DNA of 64,000 nucleotides from Bacteroidota bacterium. Its GTDB lineage: Bacteria; Bacteroidota; Bacteroidia; Chitinophagales; Chitinophagaceae. Below are positions 1-9,721 of this stretch, piece by piece. Below the pieces are notes generated by a model. That model made no database searches. It was not told the DNA's origin and saw only the letters and a program-made list of their open reading frames with translations. The position numbers and the translations under genes were made by a program. The stretch spans positions 20,517 through 84,516 of the forward strand of contig JAEZGI010000083.1 of NCBI GenBank assembly GCA_023416995.1, read 5' to 3'. Within the stretch, counting starts at the first letter, position 1, and each line of letters begins with the position of its first letter.

Positions 1-2806
1 CACCATCAGCTATGTAGGTAGCACCACGCGAACGGTTGCCGTTGGAACCGGCGCACCACTTATCATCACACTTAACAATGCAGAAACTTCATTGGAAGGT
101 GTGATTGTTATTGGTTATGGTACCCAGCGCCGGAGCGACGTCACCGGAGCTATTGGTACTGTAAGCGCAAAACAAATGGAAGACGAACCCGTTATTCAGG
201 TGGGCCAGGCCTTACAGGGTAAGGTTGCAGGTCTGCAGGTTTCTCAAAACTCAGGCGCACCAGGTTCGCCTTTGCTGATCCGTGTGCGTGGTACCGGTAC
301 TGTAAACAACGCAGAACCGCTGTATGTAGTAGATGGAAACCCGAATGCTAACCCGCTTGATATTGCTCCCGACCAGATCGAGAGTGTACAGGTGTTGAAA
401 AGCGCGAGTGCAGCAGCCATCTATGGTGCACAAGGCGCAAACGGTGTGGTGCTTATCACTACTAAGCAGGGCCGTTCAGGTAAATCACAGTTTGATGTCA
501 GCGTATCCCGTGGCTGGCAGCGCGCTCAAAAGTACTTTGGTTTGACCTCCGCACGCGAGTATGCAATTCTTTACAACGAAGGAAGAGTTAACGGCGGCGA
601 AGCACCGATCTACCCTAACCCAGATGCCCTGGGCGAAGGAACCGATTGGCAGAAGGAGATCTTCCAGGTTGCACCAATGACCGATGTATCTGTATCCGCA
701 AGCGGGGGCAACGAGTCAAGCAAATTTTTCTTCTCTGCAGGATACACCGACCAGCAAGGTATTGTAAAGGGATCTTCATTTGATCGTATTAACATGCGCA
801 TCAATTCTTCTCATACAATTGCCAAATGGTTGAAAGTGGGTCAGAATTTTGCGGGAAGTATGGCTCGCTACAGTAATATTTCTGAATTCAATTTTGGCTC
901 TATCCTGGGAACAACACTGACAGCAAACCCCGAGATACCGGTAAAAAATCCCGACGGGTCCTGGGGCTTCTCACCCACTTCACTAAACTCTGCTAATCCC
1001 GCCGCAACGGTACATTATACAAATGATGATACACGTCGCCCGGTAGCTAACGGTAATGCATATGTGGAAATCCTTCCTTTAAAAGGACTTACTTTCCGTT
1101 CGCAGTTCAACTTCAACATTGGCTTCACCGAAAACAAGGTATTTACACCACAATACCGTGTTTCGAACTCGCAATTCAACGATGTGGCCAGGTTGATTGA
1201 AACCCAAAACCGCTTCAGGGAATATAGCTGGGCGAACACTCTAACCTATAACAAAACATTTGGTGATCACAGCCTCGAAGCACTCGTCGGTATGACAAGC
1301 CAGGAAGCGTTCAGCCAGAACATAGTAGCTGATGGACGTGGATTACCAGCTGCAGCCACTGATAACGAAAATCTCCGCTATCTTGATCTCGCCATTTCGA
1401 ACTTTGCAGTTTCCGGTGGTGCGGGCGCATGGGGCATCTTATCATACCTCGGTCGTATCAACTATAACTATAAAGGAAAATATCTGACCACTATCAACTT
1501 CCGGGCAGATGGTTCTTCAAGGTTCGGTGAAAACAATAAGTTCGGCTACTTCCCTTCATTCTCATTAGGTTGGAAATTGAAAGAAGAAGCTTTTTTACAG
1601 GATGTAACCTGGATCGACAACCTGATGCTTCGCGGAGGCTGGGGTACACTGGGAAATCAAAACTCTCTCCCTAACTACGCTTTTGCCAACCTGGTTACTC
1701 CTAACATCAACTATGCATTCGGTAATCCCGGATCAGTTGTAAGGGGACAGGCACCAACAACACTGGGAAATCCAAATCTTAAATGGGAATCATCACATGA
1801 AACCAACATCGGTTTTGACTTCCGTGGTTTTGGCGGTCACGTTACTGCGTCATTTGACTGGTACAATAAGAAAACAAGCGACATGTTATTGCAGGTACCT
1901 TTGGAAGGATTCACCGGTATCACAACTGCGCCATTTGTAAACGGTGGAAATGTAACCAACAAAGGTATCGAAGTAATGGTTGGTTATAACAACACTACCC
2001 CTTCAGGTTTTTCTTATGATGTTTCAGCGAATGTAGCTTTCAACAAAAACAAAGTAACACAACTGAGCAATGCCGGAACTGCCATACAACAGTTTATCAG
2101 CTTTGTTGGATTAGTAAACTCAACCCAGATAGGCGCTCCAATCGCTTCTTTCTATGGATGGCAGGTTGATGGTGTGTTCCAAACCAAAGAAGAAATAGAC
2201 GCACATGCTTTTCAAAGTAATGGTACAGTACCAGGTGATTTCCGCTTCCGTGATCTCGATGGTAATGATACAATCAATGCGCGCGATCAAACTATCATTG
2301 GTAACCCCTGGCCGAAAGCAACCTATGGCTTCAATGTAACGCTTGGTTACAAAGGTTTCGATTTCAGATTGCAATTACAAGGCACTTATGGAAACGACAT
2401 TCTACAGGCATTTAAATTCAGAACCGAGGGCGCTAACTTTTTCAACTACACAAAAAACGTATGGGACAATCGTTGGACCGGACCAGGCACCAGCAATACA
2501 ATGCCACGTTTGACTACTGTTGATCCAAACAATAATCTCAGGTCGTCTACTTATTACATTGAAGACGGATCTTATCTCCGTGTCAGAAACATACAGCTGG
2601 GGTACCGTATTCCTGCAAAGTTTGCACATCTGCGCAGCGCAAGAGTTTACGCCTCGGTACAAAATGCTTTCACGTTTACGAAATACTCAGGATTCGATCC
2701 GGAAATAGGATCCAATCGTGCTAACAATCCATTGTATATCGGCATTGATGAGACTAATTACCCTGTTCCGAGAATATTTACGGTTGGTGTAAACATAGGT
2801 CTGTAA
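1..2806 (+). CDS. SusC/RagA-family TonB-dependent outer membrane transporter (5' partial)
   Basis: The reading frame is open from base 2 to the stop at 2804-2806, so the N-terminus (signal peptide and most of the carboxypeptidase-regulatory-like domain) lies outside the window. What remains is the end of that domain, a plug beginning at the VIVIGYGTQRR motif, and a long beta-barrel ending in VPRIFTVGVNIGL. A TTG at 92 could be mistaken for a start but is internal. The SusD partner begins 40 bp downstream, followed by a PQQ dehydrogenase. SusC proteins import oligosaccharides or other oligomers across the outer membrane using TonB energy. The substrate cannot be told from the sequence; the neighbours suggest a sugar or sugar derivative. 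Confidence 0.95.
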   Translation, partial: TISYVGSTTRTVAVGTGAPLIITLNNAETSLEGVIVIGYGTQRRSDVTGAIGTVSAKQMEDEPVIQVGQALQGKVAGLQVSQNSGAPGSPLLIRVRGTGTVNNAEPLYVVDGNPNANPLDIAPDQIESVQVLKSASAAAIYGAQGANGVVLITTKQGRSGKSQFDVSVSRGWQRAQKYFGLTSAREYAILYNEGRVNGGEAPIYPNPDALGEGTDWQKEIFQVAPMTDVSVSASGGNESSKFFFSAGYTDQQGIVKGSSFDRINMRINSSHTIAKWLKVGQNFAGSMARYSNISEFNFGSILGTTLTANPEIPVKNPDGSWGFSPTSLNSANPAATVHYTNDDTRRPVANGNAYVEILPLKGLTFRSQFNFNIGFTENKVFTPQYRVSNSQFNDVARLIETQNRFREYSWANTLTYNKTFGDHSLEALVGMTSQEAFSQNIVADGRGLPAAATDNENLRYLDLAISNFAVSGGAGAWGILSYLGRINYNYKGKYLTTINFRADGSSRFGENNKFGYFPSFSLGWKLKEEAFLQDVTWIDNLMLRGGWGTLGNQNSLPNYAFANLVTPNINYAFGNPGSVVRGQAPTTLGNPNLKWESSHETNIGFDFRGFGGHVTASFDWYNKKTSDMLLQVPLEGFTGITTAPFVNGGNVTNKGIEVMVGYNNTTPSGFSYDVSANVAFNKNKVTQLSNAGTAIQQFISFVGLVNSTQIGAPIASFYGWQVDGVFQTKEEIDAHAFQSNGTVPGDFRFRDLDGNDTINARDQTIIGNPWPKATYGFNVTLGYKGFDFRLQLQGTYGNDILQAFKFRTEGANFFNYTKNVWDNRWTGPGTSNTMPRLTTVDPNNNLRSSTYYIEDGSYLRVRNIQLGYRIPAKFAHLRSARVYASVQNAFTFTKYSGFDPEIGSNRANNPLYIGIDETNYPVPRIFTVGVNIGL

Positions 2807-2846
2807 CATCCGATTAATGATTTTCTAAACGCAAATAGCAAAACAT

Positions 2847-4352
2847 ATGAAACGTATAATCTATATAACAATCGCCATACTGGCTCTTGGCCAGGTAAGC
2901 TGTAGAAAAACATTGTACAAAGAGCCGCTGGCACAGCTTGACACTGAAGTAAACTATGTAACTGCCGATGATGCACGAAGAGCAATTACAGCAACCTATG
3001 CACCTGCCGCTGGCAACAACTGGTGCTGTACCTATATCGGAACAGGTTACATGCATTGGGTACTAGGAAACGTTGCTTCAGATGATACAGAAAAAGGTGG
3101 TGAGTCTGGCTCGGATCAGCTTTATGCCCAGCAGATACAGTTGTTTAACATACCTGCTGATAATGATGCAACCCGTTTTGCTTACCAGGTTCAATACGTC
3201 GGTATCCGCCGGGCAAACCTTGCACTCGAGAACATCCCAAACATCGATATGGATGCTGCGTTGAAGGCAAGATATCTCGCGGAAGCAAAGTTCATGAGAG
3301 CCTGGTATTACTCCAACCTTGTACGCACCTTCGGCGATGTTCCATTGATAGTTAGCTCAGAAATCAATACTACTGATGTAACGCGTGCTCCAAAGGACCA
3401 GGTATATGCACAAATCATCACCGATCTTACAGAAGCAGAAGCAGTATTGCCAAAAGCAAGCGGATACGCTGCAGCTGATCATGGACGTGCCACCCAGGGT
3501 GCTGCCCAGGCATATCTTGGAAAAGCATACCTGTACATGAAAAATTTCCCGAAAGCAGAAGAATGGTTTGGGAAAGTGATTCAATCCAACGAATACGCAC
3601 TGCATACAAACTACCTTGAAATGTTCCTGCGGGTTGGTGAAACCAGTAGAGAACATATATACCAGGTGAAGTTCCTGAACGATCAGGGCGCACAACCAGC
3701 AAACAACAATAATATCGGAACCACCTTTGGAAGTCGCGCTAAAAATGGCTGGGGCTTCAATTTACCTACCCAGGATTTTGTAAATGAATTTGAACCAGGC
3801 GATCCGCGCTTACCTCAAACGGTTTACAAAAATGGCGATATACTTCCAGATGGTACAGTAGCCAATGTTGGTAACAGTACCACGGGTTATATGGTAACCA
3901 AATATTATGTTCCCGATTACGAGCGTATACAGGGTTCTGTTCAGGCTGGCCGCGATGATATTTATATGCGTCTCGGAAAGGTTTACCTGTGGTATGCGGA
4001 AGCTGCCAATGAAATTGGAAAAACCGATGAAGCACTCGAGTATCTCAACAAGGTTCGCGAACGCGCAAGACAAGGAAACAACGCTGTTTTACCTGATGTA
4101 ACCGAGCGGGATAAGGATCTGTTAAGGGTTGCTATCTGGCACGAGCAACGAGTTGAATTCGGGCAGGAATATGAACGCTTTTTTGAACTTGTTCGCCAGG
4201 GACGCGCAGGACAGGTATTGCGGGCATATGCGCAAAAATACAATACTGCAAAAGGTGAAGGTTTCAGAGATGGCGTTAATGAAGTGTACCCTATACCGCA
4301 GTCTGAAATCAATCTGAGCAAAGGAAGGATCACTCAAAACCCAGGCTATTAA
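2847..4352 (+). CDS. SusD/RagB-family nutrient-binding outer membrane lipoprotein
   Basis: 501 residues. The leader MKRIIYITIAILALGQVSC ends in a Cys at residue 20 followed by basic residues, as in surface lipoproteins of Bacteroidota. SusD features include the central helical repeat region (AEAKFMRAWYYSNLVRTFGDVP) and the C-terminal block EVYPIPQSEINLSKGRITQNPGY. SusD lids close over the SusC barrel and capture the ligand. The gene follows SusC by 40 bp and precedes the PQQ dehydrogenase by 36 bp with no hairpin between them, so all three are probably one transcript. Substrate unknown. Confidence 0.96.
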   Translation: MKRIIYITIAILALGQVSCRKTLYKEPLAQLDTEVNYVTADDARRAITATYAPAAGNNWCCTYIGTGYMHWVLGNVASDDTEKGGESGSDQLYAQQIQLFNIPADNDATRFAYQVQYVGIRRANLALENIPNIDMDAALKARYLAEAKFMRAWYYSNLVRTFGDVPLIVSSEINTTDVTRAPKDQVYAQIITDLTEAEAVLPKASGYAAADHGRATQGAAQAYLGKAYLYMKNFPKAEEWFGKVIQSNEYALHTNYLEMFLRVGETSREHIYQVKFLNDQGAQPANNNNIGTTFGSRAKNGWGFNLPTQDFVNEFEPGDPRLPQTVYKNGDILPDGTVANVGNSTTGYMVTKYYVPDYERIQGSVQAGRDDIYMRLGKVYLWYAEAANEIGKTDEALEYLNKVRERARQGNNAVLPDVTERDKDLLRVAIWHEQRVEFGQEYERFFELVRQGRAGQVLRAYAQKYNTAKGEGFRDGVNEVYPIPQSEINLSKGRITQNPGY

Positions 4353-4388
4353 TCATTTTAAGGTCACTGATTAAAAAAGGTAGTAGTA

Positions 4389-6755
4389 ATGATTTCAGCT
4401 ATTCGAATAAAACGTGCCCGCAAACAGCTCCGTCACGCGTTGGTGACGGGTGCGCTCTGGTCCGTTGTAGGGGCAGGCTGTATGGACGGCGGATCGCAAC
4501 ATAAAACGGGATGGACCGATTATGGCGGCGGACCGGACCAAAGCAAATATGTAGTTACTGATGAAATTGATAAATCAAACGTCAACAAATTACAGGTTGC
4601 CTGGACCTATAGCACTGAAGATGACCGGGTGTATCAATGGAACCCACTGGTAGTTGACACCATCATGTATGTGTTGGCAAAAAACAGTTCATTGGTGGCG
4701 TTACATGCGGTAACCGGCAAGGAGATATGGATCCATACCAATCTCCGGGGTATCACCGGCCGCGGAATTAATTACTGGGAGAGCAAAGACAGGAAAGACA
4801 GACGACTACTGTTCCAGATGAATAATTACCTGCAGGCAATTGATGCACTAACGGGCAAGTCTATCCTAACTTTTGGTAACAAAGGATTGGTTGATCTGAA
4901 GGAAGGTCTGGGAAGAGAACCGTCAACTATTTCACGTGCACAGTCAAGCTCACCTGGCAAGGTATATGGCAATCTGCTGTTGCTTGGCTCATCGCCCGGC
5001 GAGAACTATGTTTCAACGGCAGGATATTGCCGCGCTTTTGATGTTGTTACCGGCAAACTGGTCTGGTCATTTCGTACAGTGCCGCAACCTGGTGACTATG
5101 GATACGATACCTGGCCAAAAGATGCATATAAATATATCGGCGGTGTAAACACCTGGGGCGAGATAACAGTGGACGAAAAACGCGGAATTGCGTTTTTCCC
5201 ACTGGGATCACCAACTTATGACTACTATGGTGGAGATCGGATAGGCAGTAACCTTTTTGGTAACTGCCTGCTCGCCCTGGATGCAAAAACCGGTAAACGT
5301 TTATGGCATTTTCAAACGGTACATCATGATATCTGGGATTATGACCTGGCAGCAGCTCCTCAGCTAATAACTGTTAATCACGACGGGAAAAAAATCGATG
5401 CAGTTGCAGTTGCCGGTAAGACCGGGTTTCTGTATGTGTTTAACCGCGAAACGGGTGAACCTTTATGGCCGATTGAGGAAAGACCGGTAATGGCCAGTGA
5501 TATACCAGGTGAACAAGCCTGGCCAACACAACCCTTTCCAACAGTGGTACCACCATTCAATCGCCAAAAGGTTACAACTGCCGATGTGAATCCATACTTC
5601 TTAACAGAGGCTGAACAGGCTTCATGGAAAACGCGTATCGATACTGTTCCTGGCGGTTTGTTTGTTCCGGTATCAATGAACCGTGAAACCTTCGCGATGC
5701 CCGGTGCAGTTGGAGGTGCGAGCTGGGGTAGCACTGCAGCTGACCCGGAAAAAGGACTTGTGTTTGTTCGAACCATTGATTGGCCATCTGTTTATGGCAA
5801 GGTCATCAAACAATCACCACCTACGCAGGCAGAGTTGGCAGCAAATCAACAGGTGGCAAGTGGGCAAACCATCTATATGTCTGCCTGCCAGTCTTGCCAT
5901 GGTGCTGACAGAAGAGGTGGAATTGCGCCGGCGCTGTTGAATATTGGATCAAGGCTGAATTCAAAAGAGTTTCAGCACATAGTAAACAATGGTAAAGGTG
6001 AGATGCCGGCTTTTGGAAGTATAAAGGAGGCCGACTTGAAAAACCTGTACAATTACCTAAACACCGGTGCTATACCCGCAGGCAGATTTGCCATTGGACC
6101 TAACATACCAGTGAAAATCGATGGACCCGTTGTTGATTCAGGCGGCGCCCCGGGTGGCCTTACACAGCGTGTTGTTACCGGGCCTGCTGCTACTTTTAAT
6201 CCTTTTGGATCGGGCTATGGGATTCCTTATCCGGATGATGCTGAAGCTCCTGCTGATCGCTATTTTATTCCTCCAGGCTGGGGTCTTACGGTTCCATACC
6301 TGATTAGTCCGCCATGGTCAACCATAGCTGCCTATGACTTAAATAAGGGAACTATAAAATGGCAGATACCCATCGGTAGTGATGAAGAGGCTGAGAAGCT
6401 TGGTGCAAAAAACACGGGTATGTTACGGGCACAGCGCCAGGGTATGATTGTGACATCTACAGGCGTATTGTTTTGTACTGGTAAGGATGGAAAAATATAT
6501 GCGTTCGATATTGACGATGGTAAACAATTGTGGTCGTATAAATTACCTACGGGCACAGAAGGGATCCCTTCAATGTACAGCGTTAATGGCAAGTATTACA
6601 TCGCAGTATGTGCCACAACACCCGTAGTATTTGGACGTGAACAGCAGAAGCAACCACCGAATCCGGGCGCATCACCTGTGGTTCCGGCGCAGCCTGCTGC
6701 CCCAAAGAACAATGGCTCTTATGTGGTGTTTGCATTGCCGGATGATGTAAAATGA
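4389..6755 (+). CDS. PQQ-dependent dehydrogenase with an inserted cytochrome c domain
   Basis: 788 residues. An N-terminal hydrophobic stretch followed by a Cys (GAGCMDGG) suggests export and possibly lipidation, though the lipobox is not canonical. The chain has quinoprotein beta-propeller repeats of the form AxxAxTGKxxW (for example ALDAKTGKRLWHFQT). A class I cytochrome c domain interrupts it, with haem motif C500-Q-S-C503-H504 and a likely axial Met539 in GEMPAF; propeller blades then resume up to FALPDD. Such enzymes oxidise sugars or alcohols in the periplasm and pass electrons through the haem to the respiratory chain. No PQQ biosynthesis gene is in the window, so the cofactor may be made elsewhere or imported. 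It sits in a SusC/SusD operon, which is unusual and suggests that the imported substrate is oxidised in the periplasm. Confidence 0.93.
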   Translation: MISAIRIKRARKQLRHALVTGALWSVVGAGCMDGGSQHKTGWTDYGGGPDQSKYVVTDEIDKSNVNKLQVAWTYSTEDDRVYQWNPLVVDTIMYVLAKNSSLVALHAVTGKEIWIHTNLRGITGRGINYWESKDRKDRRLLFQMNNYLQAIDALTGKSILTFGNKGLVDLKEGLGREPSTISRAQSSSPGKVYGNLLLLGSSPGENYVSTAGYCRAFDVVTGKLVWSFRTVPQPGDYGYDTWPKDAYKYIGGVNTWGEITVDEKRGIAFFPLGSPTYDYYGGDRIGSNLFGNCLLALDAKTGKRLWHFQTVHHDIWDYDLAAAPQLITVNHDGKKIDAVAVAGKTGFLYVFNRETGEPLWPIEERPVMASDIPGEQAWPTQPFPTVVPPFNRQKVTTADVNPYFLTEAEQASWKTRIDTVPGGLFVPVSMNRETFAMPGAVGGASWGSTAADPEKGLVFVRTIDWPSVYGKVIKQSPPTQAELAANQQVASGQTIYMSACQSCHGADRRGGIAPALLNIGSRLNSKEFQHIVNNGKGEMPAFGSIKEADLKNLYNYLNTGAIPAGRFAIGPNIPVKIDGPVVDSGGAPGGLTQRVVTGPAATFNPFGSGYGIPYPDDAEAPADRYFIPPGWGLTVPYLISPPWSTIAAYDLNKGTIKWQIPIGSDEEAEKLGAKNTGMLRAQRQGMIVTSTGVLFCTGKDGKIYAFDIDDGKQLWSYKLPTGTEGIPSMYSVNGKYYIAVCATTPVVFGREQQKQPPNPGASPVVPAQPAAPKNNGSYVVFALPDDVK

Positions 6756-6816
6756 TGTTACAGACGTTGAGTCTTGCTAATAAAGAGTCACCGAGGCGGG
6801 TGTTAGAACATGAATA

Positions 6817-6848
6817 GGCTCGGTCCTGGCTTATAACAGGATTGAGCC
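6817..6848. terminator. Terminator-like hairpin after the PQQ dehydrogenase
   Basis: Arms 6817-6828 (GGCTCGGTCCTG) and 6837-6848 (CAGGATTGAGCC) pair over 12 positions, two of them G-U, with an 8-nt loop. An AT-rich stretch follows. It lies 62 bp after the dehydrogenase stop and probably ends the SusC/SusD/dehydrogenase transcript, wholly or in part, before the next gene. Confidence 0.55.
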
Positions 6849-6983
6849 ATTCATTATTATTGATCCTAAGTTTATATGACGCTTTTTGCTGATTGTAATG
6901 GTCAGCAACGATGCACATACGCGCCTCTACAACAATGATCACGAATCCGTATTGCAATCGCAATACATAAACTGAGCAACCAT

Positions 6984-8945
6984 ATGAAACGTTACCTGTT
7001 CTCGCTGCTTTTTGTGCCGGCATTCAGTTATGCGCAGCCTTCTGCGGATACATTGTCAACTTTCGGTTTGACCTTTCAACCCGACCATTCTTTTACTGCC
7101 TCCTCGTTACAGGGTTTAAACACATTGGGCGACGTGCGATGGCAGGCAAGCAATGGTGAGATAGTTGGTAAAGGAACAACCGGCACTTCCGGGGGATGGC
7201 TTCTTTTGGATAAACCTTACCAGGATGTGGGCTTTCATGCACAGTTCAAAACGAGTGGTAACAGTGAAGCGGCACTGATGTTTCGCACCGAAAAGATAAA
7301 CGATGGTTACCGGGGCGTGATGCTTTCTTTGAAAAACGGAGATGTAACGCCGTACAGTGTTGTATTGGATGCCCGTGGTAAAGAGATGAGTCGTGAGAAG
7401 TTAAGAACTGCGGGTGGTATCATGTATCGGCTTGCGCCACCGCCGGATACTTCATCGCGCCGTTTGAATTATGTTCCACCCCGCACTACAACGCCATCTG
7501 ATCTTCCTGTACGTGTGCCCTATACTGGTTTTCGCGAAAATGATTGGAACGAGATAGAAGTGTTTATTGAAACAAACGTGATCCGCGGATTTTTGAACAG
7601 CGGTCGCGAAATTGGTGGCGCAGTTGATGGTGCCGCTGGTACCAGTGGGTTTGGCTCGATTGCATTATTTGCTGGTGGAAATGGGGAGGTTCGTTTCAAA
7701 GACATTAAGTATAAGGATATTTCCGTTAGGGTAACTCCAACTGAAAACGTATCACCCCGATTTAAGGTACAGCAGATAAGCGATATGTATTATTCATGGG
7801 GTGCTGATGCCGGCGATTATAATAAGGATGGGCATATTGATATTGTATCCGGACCTTATATATATTTTGGTCCGGATTTTACACGCCATAAAGAAATTTA
7901 TCCTGCCGTAGCGGTTGGCCCATCAAAAGAGTTTTCGCGTACGCATGTTCAGTTCACTTACGATTTTAATGGAGATGGCTGGCCCGATATCTTAAACACT
8001 CCGCCTGCTGCTACTTTATATATTAACCCCAAAGGTGAATCGCGCCGCTGGACCGGCTATGAAGCGCTGTCGTCGGTTCAAAGTGAGTCTACCGATTTTG
8101 TTGATATTGATGGGGATGGTAAACCTGAGTTGGTTTATGCGGCGCAAGGTGCGTTTCGTTTTGCAAAACCAGATCCGAATGATATCACAGCTAAATGGAT
8201 TGAATATAATGTATCCGGCCCAGGTTATGCGATGGCGCATGGTATTGGTACCGGTGATATAAATGGTGATGGCCGGTTAGATATCTTAGGTGCTGTTGGT
8301 TGGTGGGAGCAACCTGCAACATTGCAGAAAGATGTAACCTGGAAGTATCATCCTGTTGCGTTTGGTCGTTACGCCAACCGGGCGAATAATATAGGTGGCG
8401 CTTTGATGGCCGTGTATGATGCAAACGGTGATGGTTTGAATGATGTGGTTTGCAATTTAAATGTACATGGATTTGGATTAGCATGGTTTGAGCAGAAGCG
8501 TGACGCTGCCGGGAACATTTCGTTTGTGCGCCACATCATAAGTGATGATTATTCAAAAAAGAGTGCTGGTGATGTAACTTTTTCACAGGCGCATGGAGCC
8601 ACCTTTGCTGATGTAGATAATGATGGTGTGAAAGATTTCATTGTTGGCAAACGTTTCTTTACGCATCTGGACAACATGTATGATCCGGATTCATACGGCG
8701 CCCCTGTAATCTATTGGTATCGTACAGTGCGGGACAAAAAGGCACCGGGTGGTGCGCGTTTCGTGCCTGAACTGATTCACAATCGTTCCGGTGCCGGCTC
8801 TGAAATCACTGCGATCGATCTGAATAAAGATGGCGCGGTGGATATCATCACTGCTACCAACAGGGGAACATTTATATTCTGGAATACGCCGGCAGGCAGG
8901 AAAGCACCTTCGGGCCCTGCATCGAAAGCTTCAACAAAAAAATAA
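6984..8945 (+). CDS. DUF1080 (3-keto-disaccharide hydrolase-like) domain joined to FG-GAP/VCBS repeats
   Basis: 653 residues with a signal peptide ending near SYAQ (residue 18). Residues about 30-245 form a jelly-roll of the DUF1080 type (WQASNGEIVGKGTTG, GFHAQFKTSG, NDWNEIEVFIETNVIRGFLNG-like patterns). From about 255 there are seven Ca-binding FG-GAP motifs of the form DxNxDGxxDI, such as DYNKDGHIDIV and DLNKDGAVDII, which should make a seven-bladed propeller. DUF1080 proteins are linked to 3-keto-glycoside hydrolysis in Bacteroidota, but hydrolase activity here is inference. The gene follows the PQQ dehydrogenase by 228 bp across a hairpin and may share its regulation. Secreted or periplasmic. 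Confidence 0.9.
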   Translation: MKRYLFSLLFVPAFSYAQPSADTLSTFGLTFQPDHSFTASSLQGLNTLGDVRWQASNGEIVGKGTTGTSGGWLLLDKPYQDVGFHAQFKTSGNSEAALMFRTEKINDGYRGVMLSLKNGDVTPYSVVLDARGKEMSREKLRTAGGIMYRLAPPPDTSSRRLNYVPPRTTTPSDLPVRVPYTGFRENDWNEIEVFIETNVIRGFLNSGREIGGAVDGAAGTSGFGSIALFAGGNGEVRFKDIKYKDISVRVTPTENVSPRFKVQQISDMYYSWGADAGDYNKDGHIDIVSGPYIYFGPDFTRHKEIYPAVAVGPSKEFSRTHVQFTYDFNGDGWPDILNTPPAATLYINPKGESRRWTGYEALSSVQSESTDFVDIDGDGKPELVYAAQGAFRFAKPDPNDITAKWIEYNVSGPGYAMAHGIGTGDINGDGRLDILGAVGWWEQPATLQKDVTWKYHPVAFGRYANRANNIGGALMAVYDANGDGLNDVVCNLNVHGFGLAWFEQKRDAAGNISFVRHIISDDYSKKSAGDVTFSQAHGATFADVDNDGVKDFIVGKRFFTHLDNMYDPDSYGAPVIYWYRTVRDKKAPGGARFVPELIHNRSGAGSEITAIDLNKDGAVDIITATNRGTFIFWNTPAGRKAPSGPASKASTKK

Positions 8946-9285
8946 TAGTGTGTTGCAATAACTGGTGATACCCTGCGGATTGTGGCTATCCAATCATGGC
9001 CCGGGCCGGAAGCCGCGGGGGTGCCAGTTTTTGGTAAAAAATTTTGATTGATATCGCACTCAAAATAACCCCTGAATGACTGAAATCTCGGTCATGACCG
9101 AACTTCCAGCCATTTCTGTGATCAGAAACGGCATTTGCGCGGTAAAAAAATGATCGGCTTGTTTTCTATTGTTAAACGACCGATAAGATTGTAATCTGAA
9201 AAAGTCACCATGTGGTAGCACATTGATGAACACATCTCTGTGCATGGTGATAATTAATTTGTTTTGTAGCTCTTAAAGACCACAC
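8946..9285. other. Intergenic stretch with palindromes and direct-repeat copy 1
   Basis: No gene is supported in these 340 bp. It holds a 10-bp palindrome GGCCCGGGCC at 8998-9007, the first copy of a 40-bp direct repeat (9076-9115) and, inside that copy, a 14-bp perfect palindrome TCGGTCATGACCGA at 9088-9101. A 61-codon open frame on the minus strand has no coding character. Confidence 0.6.
9076..9115 (+). repeat. 40-bp imperfect direct repeat, copy 1
   Basis: This matches 9960-9999 without gaps at 32 of 40 positions, in the same orientation, 884 bp start to start. Shared cores are CTGAAAT, CATGACCGA and CCAGCCATTT. The pair encloses the DUF5763-type gene and the OrfA-like fragment. It may be a remnant of a mobile-element terminus (the GGTCA/CCAGCC pattern recalls multi-repeat IS21-type ends) or an uncharacterised intergenic repeat. 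Confidence 0.6.
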
Positions 9286-9672
9286 TTACTTTCCATGCTG
9301 CCAGCAATACCCGTTGGCCGTGCCGTTCCTTGAACACGTTGTACCTTTTTTCGTTGTGGCAAGGCATTGAGTTGTTGTTTGACTTGAGAACCCCTGCCTT
9401 ACAGGTCGGACCTCTCTGGCCCTGGTCGGCTTATTCGGGATTGCATTTGCACCGTAACAAAAATCACATGGATCGTGTTTGGCTTCGATCGCCTCTTTGA
9501 GATTTACCGTAATGATAGTTGCTTTACATTGTTTCAACCCGCGGCAATAATACTTGTGATAACTGTGACTGTATTTGCCTGTGCATAACATAACCTTTGG
9601 TTCTTTTGAAAAACCGACAGCAACCAACAGACTGATAGCAACCAGGAAAATCTGTAAAGATCCTGCCTTCAT
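9286..9672 (-). CDS. Secreted small Cys-rich protein with a DUF5763-like C-terminal motif
   Basis: 128 residues with a signal peptide (hydrophobic residues 8-21, cleavage near VGFSK). The first half has the pattern LCTGKYSHSYHKYYCRGL, then CKA and a PCDFCYGA Cys pair, which looks like a small metal-binding fold. The C-terminus has CLATTKKGTTCSRNGTANGYCWQH, the spacing Cx8Cx9CxxH seen in DUF5763-type tails that follow many small Bacteroidota proteins. Function unknown; metal binding is inference. It stands alone between two repeat copies. The leftward open frame ends in GYCWQHGK. Confidence 0.75.
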   Translation of the reverse strand: MKAGSLQIFLVAISLLVAVGFSKEPKVMLCTGKYSHSYHKYYCRGLKQCKATIITVNLKEAIEAKHDPCDFCYGANAIPNKPTRAREVRPVRQGFSSQTTTQCLATTKKGTTCSRNGTANGYCWQHGK

Positions 9673-9721
9673 GTATACCGGTGTTAAACGGTAATTTAGA
9701 GAAAAATGAGTGGACGAGCGA

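Noticed and set aside
3357..3702. Two overlapping minus-strand frames of 91 and 112 codons inside the first SusD gene
   Set aside because: Wholly inside a well-supported SusD gene and without recognisable protein features.
8998..9007. GGCCCGGGCC palindrome as a regulatory site
   Set aside because: Isolated 10-bp GC palindrome with no partner copy and no promoter nearby.
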